Below, one piece after another: positions 20,349 through 30,763 of a stretch of 64,000 bases of DNA (positions are counted from its first letter, which is position 1; each line of letters opens with the position of its first letter). Below the pieces are notes generated by a model that had not been told where the DNA came from, made no database searches, and was given only the letters and a program-made list of their open reading frames with translations. Source of the DNA: Rhizophagus irregularis (lineage: Eukaryota; Glomeromycota; Glomeromycetes; Glomerales; Glomeraceae); NCBI RefSeq assembly GCF_026210795.1, contig NC_089444.1:2718501-2782500 (forward strand), in the 5' to 3' direction. The position numbers and the translations under genes were made by a program.

Positions 20349-22201
20349 TCATGTCCAGATAACCTTGTTCGCATTTTTCACATGGCAGTATCCCGCGGTT
20401 TCAAACTTGAAAGTCTTTAGAGTCGTATCTGCATTCTCTGAACAAGTGAAAAGCACGGGGCTATCTGGCTGCTCTTCTAAAATAAATCCGTCTGTATGGA
20501 TACGTCGTACTTTATCCTTGTATGGTTGAATTGCCTCAGATGTGATTTTGCGACTACATGCTAATAAGAATGGGGCGATCCTGGGATACTCACCTTTGAA
20601 GGGATTACCCGGGTTTGTAAACTGGAATCGCCACTGGTCAGATCCTACTGGTATGATAGAATCGAGTTATGGCCCTCTGGAAATGTAAATGGGTCTGTTT
20701 GATCTGTGGTGAGTGTCTTGTAATTACGCTTCCTCTGGCATAATGCTCCCCATAATGTGTTGAGGACTCGCTTTGCCACGCGGCCAGCTACGCCACCCTG
20801 GTTTTTAATTTTGAAGAGGAAGTGTACATACTCACCGAATATTACAGTTCCAGGAATTCTCGCTTCTCTATCATATATCAATGCATTTGGCTTCCCATCC
20901 TGTATTAACTGTATATTGAAACCAAGTTTTTTTGCTCGTTGTAAGTTGATGAATGTATAGATTCCCCTTTTATTCTGTCGGAAGAGAATATTATTCCCAC
21001 TTACCTTAGCACGGAATAATCCATACAAGGCATAACCCCTGTGGTCAACAAAGTCATTAAGTGTCTGGAATTTACCCCATCTGATTGGAAAGTTCGCGTT
21101 TGATTGTTGGATACTCGGGTATAAACTTGTTGCGTCGTACTGTCTTTCATAGCCCTTCCACTCGTTATCTGCCCAGATTAATCCTCCCATCATTGCATCA
21201 CTTAACCACTCTGCTTCTATCGGGTCAAGAGGATCATTGGCTGGAATCCCTACACTTAATCATTCGAATAACCAGAGAGCCGTTCTTTTGTAAGACCAGT
21301 TATGGTATGATAAGTCAATTCCTAAACTGAACTTCTTTGTAGTCTGTAAGAAGACATCCCGCTCCTCGTGGATTCTCTGATATGCTTCTTCAAGAGTTTC
21401 ATATATTCCCGTTTTACGGTTTTTCTCAACAGAGATAAAGGAACTCTTGGAATTCTTAGTTTTTTGAAACTGCCCAATTGTACAAGACTTAACTGTTTTG
21501 CCGTTGTATATTGTGACTACATTATTGGTCCCATCTTTATGGTATACAATGGGTAAATTACGCTTTCTATCTATTTTACTGGGGTGGAGTCTTCCGGGAT
21601 TTAACGCGAGGGAGTAATGGCCTTCTAATAGGATGAGTGTTACACGTCTATCAGACTTACTCTTAGAGATTCGGGTAATGTCCCCCACAATATTAATTGC
21701 GAGACTTCCTGCGAGTTGTTCGACCTTGTCCATGCATGAAACTGGGATGAGAGCATCATGATTGAGACCTAATGCCTTTTTGATATACTCGGGCTTTTCG
21801 ATTGACTTTGGCATTTTAGAGAATGTGCCGTAGATATATTTCAGGCATTCATACAGGCAATCATTTAGCTCCCCGTTGCAACCCCCTGCAACCGGTGAGG
21901 CATCTCTCACATAAATTATGAATCGTTCAAAATAATCAGGGTCTGCGTCATCCGATAGTTGTGCTTCGTCGTAGTGGTCCAAGAGTGAGAAGAGGCTGGC
22001 TGGTTGGTTTCCTGATGTCCATCCACCGGGTTTCCAGTTTTCATAGGGAAGTAGAATCTGGAACTTTCTATCTGGAAATCATGCCTGGAGAGTCTGACCG
22101 AGTCTGGCGATAGCTCCTCTGGAAAAGCGGGCACCAGAATACTGAAGTTCCTTAATGTCAGGTCGTGTTGGTATAGTGCGGGCGATTCTTGAGTATTGCA
22201 T
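20349..22201 (-). pseudogene. Family-B DNA polymerase with OTU-like N-terminal domain, broken
   Basis: The product, about 617 aa if uninterrupted, would replicate the element. The N-terminal third has an OTU-protease-like signature: ELNDCLYECL (compare DGNCLFRAL) and later EGHYSLAL. Polymerase motif A is YDATSLYPS (about 21140-21110) and motif B is KRVLNTLWG (20773-20747). Motif C is RIHTDG (20505-20488), in a frame shifted near 20650; it has His where family-B enzymes usually have the first Asp of DTDS. TGA codons occur near 22081 and 21260. I cannot see a clear exonuclease domain. Polinton enzymes are of the protein-primed type. Confidence 0.88.
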
Positions 22202-22285
22202 TTTTATGTATATGATTTGTCTTCAACTATAAATAATATCTTTCTATATATATACGAAAAAAAAAGAAATAATCTCAAATAGCGC

Positions 22286-24681
22286 TTACAATATGTCGTT
22301 GATAGCGCCCTCAGTATCCTCTTCGTCCCAGTCATCGATGATTCCATTGGCAGCCTCTCATTCACGTTCCATATCGGTTTTTGGATGTTCCTCGGGGATC
22401 TCTCGTGCTTTTCCCTTATCTGCCCTCATAGTTTCATACCCAGAGGGGTGGGAATAATCTCGGCATTACGATTCTCCTTGTATGCTCTTATTAAATCTGC
22501 GAGTTCTTTACGGCTAGGTGTTTTAAGTAAGTTCCCATTATATTCGATCCAGTCCTTGAAGTGGTCTACTACCTCCCTAAAGTAGTACTGGTACTTGTCC
22601 TCAATACGTGTTGTGGGACATTACTCTACTTCAAACGCAAGTATTTCCCAGTCATAGTCGTCTGACACGTCTTGGTACTTAGCCCATAAATCCTTACCTG
22701 TATTGTAGAGATCATTGAAGACCTGGTCCTTTGAATTCTTGACCCATGGCTTACGATCCCATCAGCGCCTTTCATGCCAAGCCCAGTGTGCTCGAGTACC
22801 TTCCTTTGGTTCAAGGTCCCAGTCGACTTCTGGTTCTGTATCAGGTTCTGGGATAGGTTGCTCAGAAGCCGGTACTACTACAGGTTCTGTAGAAGATTTG
22901 GAATCTGCGAGGGATTCGGATTTTGCAGAAGATTCTGCAGATGACTCGGGTTGTTTCTCAAGAACTGGGTCCACGGTTGTAGAATCTGAGTCTGATAACA
23001 AGTCGTCTAAGACATCGTAGTCATCTGGCTCGGGGGCTGACAGTTTTTTAGGAACTGGGTCTGCGGTTGTAAAATTCGAGTCTGATAACAAGTCGTCTAA
23101 GACGTTGTAGTTATTTGGCTCGGGGGTAGCCAGTTTTTCCTCGGCGGGTTTTTCTTGTACGTCTTGTGAATTGTTAGCTGGATTATATATATTTGCCAAG
23201 AACTTCTCTAAGGCTTTGGGATCAGATGCGGGTTTTTTAGGAGTTTCTGTATCGATCCCTTCTATGTCTATCTCGTCTGTTTCATGAATCCAGTTTTTGC
23301 CGAGGTATTTCTTGTAAAGATCCTCCCTGGATATGCTATATACTCGTGGTGTTTTTCCACCCTTGCGTACTACTTTGCTATTTATACCCAACTCATTTGA
23401 TAGAATTCTAGAAGCATTTATCTTTGATAGGGGTGAAATGTAATGAGTTTCGCAATATGAAGTATATACCCTATAAAATTCTTGAACAGATAGGTCAGTC
23501 ATATAATTTTTCACTACGAGGTATGTGTCCTTTATAAATTGGAATAACGGTGGAAGTGTTGAAATGATATGTTCCTGTTTGGATGTTGTCATGGGTGGCG
23601 GATTTTCATTGAAGTCCGGGTAAGTGTCCGCGATGGCTCTCAAGTAAGCATAGAATGCTTCACTAGCGCCTAGGTATTTCATAGCGTCACCGAGTTTTTT
23701 GAAGTAGTTGAGGTCTCCCTTGCGGGATGGTGACACATCTAAGAACACTGTGCGCCTATCGTCATTCTCCACTCTGAGAGCATTTTCGTTGGTTAGGACA
23801 ATGGTGGACATAAAGTTCTTGTAATGTGTTGGCATCTTGTATTTTTCATGGATTTCCATTATGTCACTCATTACCTTATCCTTTAAAGAGCGATACAGAT
23901 TATTCCACTGGCTTTTTTCCGTGGGCATTTCCTCGAGAAGAAGAAGAACCTTACCCTGTAATTGCCCATTGAAACTTTCAAGAATCGTCTGAGGATCGCT
24001 GGTCTTATAAACAAGTTGAGTGCCTAGGACGCTGCGCTGAATGAAATCTGTTATAATACCTTTGCCCCAACCCTGTCCAGATTTTAGGTAGAGAATCGAG
24101 TACATCTTCCTTCCAGCAGATACACCGGCCAACCACTTGATGATATACTCAGTGAGATTCCAATCACCCGAACACCAGTTATCCTGAATGTGAGAGAAGA
24201 TAAATTTAACCGCGAGGTGAATTGTAGACTCAAAGGTGGATATCAGACGCAAGACGTGGAGGAATCCCGGGAAGATATTTAGATAGAGTTAACCAGTTAA
24301 GGATCTGAAGATTCGCTGTTTATGGAGATCACAGGTTGCATTACATACATCGGTATTTTCGACCATAAACCACTTGTAGATGTTGAACTCGGTCTTTTGA
24401 GAGGGTCCTTGTTCAGGTTGTGTGTAGAATGCCTTCGTGATTGGATGGATAAGCTTACCAATATTTTTGTCAATAATGTGTTTCAAACTTTTACTATCCG
24501 GGTCCCACCAGAAAACCCCATGAGGATCTGCACAGGGAATGAAATAACTGCAAAAATACCTCTTGGCTTGATCAAGATCACTCATACTCTTTGCAGCGTT
24601 AATGAGCCGTTTAAGCTCATCAATACTAAAAGCCTTTTTCTGTTCACCGAACTTGGAGATAACTTGAGTTTGAGTGGTCAT
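22286..24681 (-). pseudogene. D5-like SF3 helicase, broken
   Basis: The product, about 800 aa if uninterrupted, would unwind DNA at replication. After the first 130 residues a TAA (24289-24291) interrupts; the frame continues with LYLNIFPGF, Walker A SGQGWGKGI, Walker B LLLLEE, sensor 1 IVLTNEN and DDRRTVF. The C-terminal region is acidic and Ser/Pro/Glu-rich, with a 30-residue tandem repeat (YNVLDDLLSDS / YDVLDDLLSDS). TGA at 22762-22764, TAA at 22621-22623, a frameshift near 22430 and a further TGA follow before a final stop at 22286. The gene starts within the right terminal repeat. I see no primase catalytic domain. Confidence 0.9.
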
Positions 24682-25193
24682 TTTTTCGTTCTATCAAATC
24701 GAGTACTAATTTATAGTTACCTAATCTTTAATTGCCGAATATATTTTTTCCAAAGATCCGCGCTCCTACCCGGTTACCCTCCTGTGGTTCTACAGACCTT
24801 CTAGGGGCTATTAACCTACCTGTTCACTCAGTTTGCTATCTCACTGCCTCCAATAAGAAAACGAACGGAATCCTGAATCTGTTTCAGATGTTTCAGAAGT
24901 TTCGGATCTGGGGGTAAAATCAAAACTTTTTCTGGGGGGTTGTCCTCGCCTGACTTTTACCAAAATTGCTGAAACATCTGAAACATCGAAACGCCCTCTC
25001 TGATTCTCTCTTATTTTCCTCTCTTTTCCCTTATTTTATCCTTTTTTGCTTATATTATTATGTTTCAAATCTTGTTTCATATTGTTTCAGATATATAGGG
25101 ATTCCCTGCCCCACGGAGGGGGGATGTAGGTACTGCGAGGCCGTGAGGTCGAGGTGGGGTGAGTGTAGCGAGACACACTACCAGCCCGATGAC
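24556..25193. repeat. Polinton right terminal inverted repeat
   Basis: This is the reverse complement of 10522-11160 at about 96% identity. It contains the 5' end and promoter of the full helicase gene. Confidence 0.95.
24706..24733 (-). promoter_or_regulatory. AATTAAAGAT box plus TATAAA, right terminal repeat
   Basis: The minus strand reads AATTAAAGAT (24733-24724), an 8-nt gap and TATAAATTAG (24715-24706), 25 nt before the helicase ATG. It is the repeat copy of 10983-11006, differing by one transition in the box. Confidence 0.6.
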
Positions 25194-25198
25194 TCAAT
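25194..25198. other. Target site duplication, right (TCAAT)
   Basis: This matches 10517-10521 and directly abuts the outer edge of the right terminal repeat. Confidence 0.75.
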
Positions 25199-25570
25199 TT
25201 TCTAACCAGCTATAGTAAAAATGATTCGATTAACTGGATCACGTGACTGGGAACCAATAAAATTTAAGTAACGTGATTTGGTAAATCTTAAATTTGGCCG
25301 AAATTATAAAAATCTTAATTCCGGCTGAAGTTAAGTATTACTTATATATTCAATTAAAATATTTTATATTCATTTTCATGACCTCTATAACTTAAAACTA
25401 GATGAAAAAATCAAATTATAGTGTATATTAGTTTTATTAGCATGAAAATTTTTTAAAAATTCAATATAATAGATTTTCAATATATCGAAATTTTTCACTA
25501 AACTGGATATCCCGATAAACCAGATATTTTTAGTGGAACTGATAGATCCGGTTTATCGAATTTCACTGTG

Positions 25571-26399
25571 TACTATATGTATTTTTGGCCGCTCTGCAAG
25601 TTTTCTTAATATATCAAAAAAGATTTAGATTGTCATTTTGACTTTTATATGTAATATGTTATAGGAATGCGACATAACACAGATATGATAAAAAACAAAC
25701 CCCATTTTTATATTTTTATTTTTTAATTTTTCTTAAAAAACTTTTTTTTCTTTTAACTTTTTTTAATAAACTTTTTAATTTTTTTTGTTTTTTTTTGTCA
25801 AATTATTTTCAATTATACAAAATGATTATCAATTTTACTAATGGCTAGCATTTTCCAATATCTGTATTTAAACGATATATTAATGTTTTTAATAAAGAGA
25901 AAGCAATATATGATAAAACTTATATAATATTCTTTTTAAATAATTTTTATATTTTTTTAATAAATTATAATAAACTTTTTTTATAAACTTTTTAATTTTT
26001 CTTATAAACATTTTAATTTTTTTTTAATAAGCTTTTTAATTTTTTTAATAAACATTTTAATTTTTTTTTTATCAAATTTTTAATTATACAAAATAATTAT
26101 TAATTTTACTAATGGCTTAATATTTGTATTTAAGTAATGTATTAAATATGTTTTTAATAAAAAGAAAACAATATATATACAAGGATTAATTTTATATTCA
26201 CCAGTAATATGATAATTTTAGTTTTATAAGTTTTATATTAATTTTGTTTGTATTATGTTTTACAATTTCATACACGTAAATAAAAATTTTTTTATGAATT
26301 TTTTTAAACTGTAACTTTTTTTCCAAACATACTATTAAACCCATACAACTCAATTTCATAAATTAAAAATGAAATTTATAGAGAAATTTGTGTTTTTAT
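25571..26399. other. AT-rich stretch with dispersed repeat
   Basis: Positions 25690-26190 repeat the units seen at 6730-7450. No gene is visible. Confidence 0.55.
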
Positions 26400-27262
26400 A
26401 ACACTACTAACTGTTTAACTCCTAAAGTTTTATATTTTTTATTTAATAACTTTAGAGTGTAATTTCACTACTTTAGTCAAATAAAATCAATTTCTTTTAT
26501 TAATTAAAAGTTGTTCAACAGAGCCAAAACTACTTGTATATTATTTTTTATAAGTGTAGGTATAATACATATAAAAAAACCCATATTTTTCATAATGGTA
26601 CTAACTTTCAAAATTGTTTTTTCATTTATTAAATTCAGAGCGTAATTTTACTACTTTAGTCAAATGAAATCGACTTTCTAAATTAATTGAAAATTGTTCA
26701 GCAAGGTCGAAACTACGTGTATATTAATTTTCATGGGTGTAGGTATAATATATATGGAGAAACCAACATTTTTCATAATGGTACTAACTTTCAAATTTTT
26801 CTTTTTTCTGTTTACTAACTTTAGAGCGTAATTTCACCACTTTAGTCAAATGAAATAGACTTTCTAAATTAATTAAAAATTGTTCAGCAAGGTCGAAACT
26901 ACTTGTATATTAATTTTCATGGGTGTAGGTATAATACATATGGAGAAATCTACATTTTCATAACAGTACTAACTTTCGAATTTATTTTTCTGTTTATTAA
27001 CTTCAGCGCGTAATTTCACCACTTTAGTCAAATGAAATCGACTTTCTAAATTAATTGATAATTGTTCAGCAAGGTCGAAACTACTTGTATATTAATTTTC
27101 ATGGGTGTAAATATAATGGATATGGAGAAATCTACATTTTTCATAACGGTACTAACTTTCAAATTTTTTTTCTGTTTATTAACTTCAGCGCGTAATTTCA
27201 CCACTTTAGTCAAATGAAATCGACTTTCTAAATTAATTGAAAATTGTTCAGCAATATAAAAT
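26400..27262. repeat. 182-bp satellite, about five units
   Basis: Units are marked by GAGCGTAATTTCACCACTTT at about 26458, 26640, 26824, 27006 and 27188, a spacing of 182-184 bp. Each also contains CGACTTTCTAAATTAATT, TTGTTCAGCAAGGTCGAAAC and GGGTGTAGGTATAAT. Related units occur at 36820-37370. Confidence 0.9.
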
Positions 27263-28279
27263 CTACTTAATATTGTAGGATTTATTCATTTTTTATAATA
27301 ATACTAACTTATGAATTATTGTATAATATATTATTATATTTAAACTATATATTTTATATAAATATTTTTATTAATAAAATTATTATTTTTTTCAAAACAA
27401 AACAATTTAAATTTTAATAAATTATGTAATATCCTTGGGTGAATTTCACCACTGGCGAGCATTAAAATTACCCTATATACAATATATAATGAACTTATTT
27501 AATATTCTTTTTAATAAATTTTTTTATAATTTTTATATTTTTATCTTTTAATTTTTCTTAAAAAACTTTTTAACTTTTTCTTAATTAACTTTTTAATTTT
27601 TTTTTGTTTTTTTTGTCAAATTATTTTCAATTATACAAAATGATTATCAATTTTACTAATGGCTAGAATTTTCCAATATCTGTATTTAAGCGATATATTA
27701 ATGTTTTTAATAAAGAAAAAGCAATATATAATAAAACTTATATAATATTCTTTTTAATAAATATTCTTTTCTTTTTAATAAATTGTTTTAATAAATATTT
27801 TTTTTTTTATAAATTAAAATTAATATAAATTTGAAAATCATAAAATAAGCATATCTTAGTCTGTTTTATAAGTTTACTTAAAGAAAAAAAATAGTTTTTA
27901 AATACTATTTTTAACTTTATATTTAGACAAAGATTTTGCTAATTATATCCAAAAATAGAAAAACAAAAAATAAAAATTCAAATAAATTGAAAATGGCATT
28001 TAAAACTTCATTTTGTATTTTAAGTAATATAAATTTACTTCTACTTTAGACATTCTTCAAAAAGAAAAGTGTAATGCATTATATATATAATGAATAAATT
28101 TACTTATAATAAAATAATATAAAAAGGATATTAAAGGCAAATATTGGAGAGACTTATTGAAAAAATATAAAAAATTTATTAAAAAAAAAATTTTATTAAT
28201 TTGCATTTTAGGTAAAATTATCTAAAATAAAATTTAGCAGTTTAAACAATTGTTAAAATTTAGTCTACAACATTACCAC
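27263..28279. other. AT-rich non-coding stretch
   Basis: A further diverged copy of the 6730-7450 repeat lies at 27480-27790. No gene is supported. Confidence 0.55.
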
Positions 28280-28804
28280 TAGGGATGGCAACGGTCACGG
28301 TCATTAACCGATTATGACCGGTCATGACCGTGACCGATATCGGTCGGTCAAGACTTCTGACCGACCGTTTGACTGACCGTTTGACCGACCGTTTGACCGA
28401 CCAAATTTTTTTATGAAAAATTTAATAAAAACGTCGCGAAAATGTTTTTTATTAATAATTTAATTTTAAAAAACGTTTTTCGCAAACGGTTTTAATTATT
28501 TTAACAAAAAACGTTGCGAAAACGTTTTTATTAGTAATTTAATTAAAATAAAACGTTTTCGCAACGTTTTTTTAATTATTTTAATAGAAACGTTGCGAAA
28601 ACGTTTTTTATTAATAATTTAATAAAAAAAACGTTTTCGCACGTTTTTTCAATTTCCTTAATAAAAACGCTGAGAAAATATAAAAAAAATGATCGGTCAA
28701 ACGGTCGGTCAAACGGTCGGTCAAACGGTCGGTCGGTCGGTCAAAGGTTCTTGACCGGTTATGACCGACCGATGACCGACCATGACCGACCATTGCCATC
28801 CCTA
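28280..28804. mobile_element. hAT-like fold-back MITE (525 bp)
   Basis: Ends are TAGGGATGGCAAYGGTC in inverted orientation, with perfect 8-bp direct repeats ATTACCAC at 28272-28279 and 28805-28812. Inside, subterminal (GACCGACCGTTT)n arrays are inverted at the two sides, around a centre of repeated AACGTTTTCGCAACG hairpins. There is no transposase. The 8-bp duplication and TAGGG end identify a hAT-type non-autonomous element. Confidence 0.93.
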
Positions 28805-28812
28805 ATTACCAC

Positions 28813-29954
28813 TAGCTAATAATAAATAATAACAGATTAATTATTGAAAATAAAAAATAGAAAGTATAATGTCTGTAATAAATAGCTTTTTTAGTATTAT
28901 TACAAAATTTTTCTTATATAATTATAGCAAAAATTTATCACCTTATATAATAAATACTTTAAATACTCTTCACATTTCCATTTTTATAAGTATTCTAAAA
29001 ACAGAATTTTTTCAGAAAAAAAAATTTTGTAGTAATACTACTAATAAATTAAATAAAAATTAAAGAATATAAAAGAATATTAAAAAGAATATTAAAAAAA
29101 TTATCACACTATAATTAAGCTATAATGCTGGCCGAAATTAAGTGATCACCATATAAATTTCCTTTTTTGGAGTATTTGTGAAACCAAATTTCCAATTTTT
29201 TGCGAGAAGTAAAATTTCCTTTTTTTGGAAATTTGTATAATGTTACATTAATAATTTTCTTAAATCTGCCTAGGATTACTCCCATTTTTGGTAGAAATTA
29301 AATATTTCCTTTTTTGAAAAATTGATCACAAGTAACTGTAAAATTAATAAAATCAATTATAATTCCCACCAGAATTACAATCACATGATTTCGGAATTCA
29401 GGTAAATAGTTTAGCCATCAGATTTGTTAAAAAAATATTTTTAAACAAAATTTCTGTATAAAGAGATTATAATTCTGGCTGGCATTATAAATTAAATATT
29501 GTGCAATGTAGATCTCTTACATAAAAGGAAAATTTCCTTAAAGGCGATTTTCAAATTCAAAATTTCAAAATTTCAAAAATCTTAAAAAAAAATTCTATTT
29601 ATGGTAATTTTTTTGAAATTTTGAAATTTTGAACTTTTAAAATCGTCTTATAAGGAAATTTTCCTTTTATAGGATAGATTTACATTACACAAAACATCTG
29701 AAAAAGGAAATTTAGTAATAACCAACTTCCTGATTTGGATATTTACATAACGTTACATTGCCATAAAAGGAGATTTTCCTTATAAGGAGAATCTTCTTAT
29801 AAGAAGATTTTGAAAATTCAAAAATTTGAAAAATCAATTTTTCAAAATTTTGGCACTTTTCATCCAAACGGTACACCATAGGTCTGGACATAACTGTACT
29901 AAAGATTGAAATGACTGAATTCAGAGATCATCAGACCAGACACTGTAAGGCATA
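28813..29954. other. AT-rich stretch with imperfect palindromes
   Basis: An inverted repeat at about 29517-29690 pairs AAAAGGAAAATTTCCTTA with its complement around a Phe/Lys-codon-like AT core; a second smaller one lies near 29765-29820. A 64-aa frame at 28869-29063 is low-complexity. No gene is supported. Confidence 0.5.
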
Positions 29955-30417
29955 ACTGCTTTTCCCTTTTTCTCGACTTCTTCCTCTTCATCCTGTTATT
30001 CATAGAAAAATCATTGATCCACTTTCTGGTTTTTGAGTTTTGGCTGGTAATTTGAAAAAAAAAATAAATCTATTGATCCCTATTCCTTAGCTGACACCTA
30101 TCTTCTCTAGTTACCAATACTGCTTTCACCTATAACTATAGCACTAAAGATATTAAAATAAACAGGAAATTCCATTATATTCTGGCAGTAAAACCTCATT
30201 CTTAAATATAGAATTGATATTTGAGGATGAGGTTTATCGCAAGAAATGTTTAGATAATTCTAATTAAATTAAGTAATTCTGGTGGACTATTAGTGATAGT
30301 ATTTTCAGTTTAACTTGTTCTTTTATATGAACAAATTTGAAAGAGAAATATTAGTAATATATTCGTGCATATAAATTATTTTTAAAAAAGAAGCAACCAG
30401 TAGCATACCTTTTAAAT
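29955..30417. repeat. Second duplicated segment, copy 1
   Basis: This matches 51727-52620 (CCCTTTTTCTCGACTTCTTC ... AGCAACCAGTAGCATACCTT), except that the other copy has about 400 extra bases at 51938-52331. Similarity continues past 30764 after the MITE insertion. Confidence 0.85.
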
Positions 30418-30755
30418 CAGTGATGGCAAATGACTAGGTCATTTGCCCATTTTGAGATGACCTCCGAATGACCTTCAAATGACCTAGTCATTTAGGTCAT
30501 TTGTCATTTGAGTCATTTAAAGTTAATGCTTTATAATTCAGGCCAAGTTAATGATGCCGGCCAGAATTATGAACTTCTAATATCATATGAAAATTTTATC
30601 CATGAAATAGTGAAATTGTATGAATAGTTCTGGCCAGAATTATGATGTAATTTTTAAATGACTAGGTCATTTGTCATTTAATGTTGAAATGACCCAAATG
30701 ACACATGACTAGTCATTTGAGTCATTTGAGGTCATTTGAGTCACTGGCAACACTG
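30418..30755. mobile_element. hAT-like MITE (338 bp) with paralogous empty site
   Basis: Inverted ends begin CAGTGATGGCAA and CAGTGTTGCCAG, with 8-bp direct repeats TTTTAAAT at 30410-30417 and 30756-30763. The interior is built from CAAATGAC/GTCATTTG units. In the duplicated copy at about 52600-52630 the same flanks are joined without the element (ACCTTTTGAATAATAAGAG), a natural empty site. Confidence 0.93.
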
Positions 30756-30763
30756 TTTTAAAT

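Larger units (their letters stand above)
10522..25193. mobile_element. Polinton/Maverick, 14.7 kb, decayed
   Basis: The element has long terminal inverted repeats (about 639 bp) and TCAAT direct repeats immediately outside (10517-10521 and 25194-25198). It encodes the Polinton core set of chromodomain DDE integrase, FtsK/HerA-like packaging ATPase and family-B DNA polymerase, plus an SF3 helicase and accessory genes. Its base composition is visibly less AT-rich than the host. The usual Polinton duplication is 6 bp; here only 5 bp match. Most long genes have stops or frameshifts, so this copy is probably inactive. I recognise no jelly-roll major or minor capsid protein. Confidence 0.93.
10372..25570. 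mobile_element. pogo/Tc1-like MITE split by the Polinton
   Basis: The left end CACAGTGAAATTCGATAAAC and the right end are inverted repeats of about 25 bp, each flanked by TA (10370-10371 and 25571-25572). Removing the Polinton leaves 150 bp plus 377 bp of AT-rich DNA, so the original element was about 520 bp with no coding capacity. The CAGTG start and TA target duplication fit pogo/Tc1-mariner non-autonomous elements. Confidence 0.85.

Noticed and set aside
10522-25193. Reading the in-frame stops as an alternative genetic code
   Set aside because: TGA, TAA and TAG all interrupt genes and several frameshifts are present, while host genes use normal stops, so decay is simpler.
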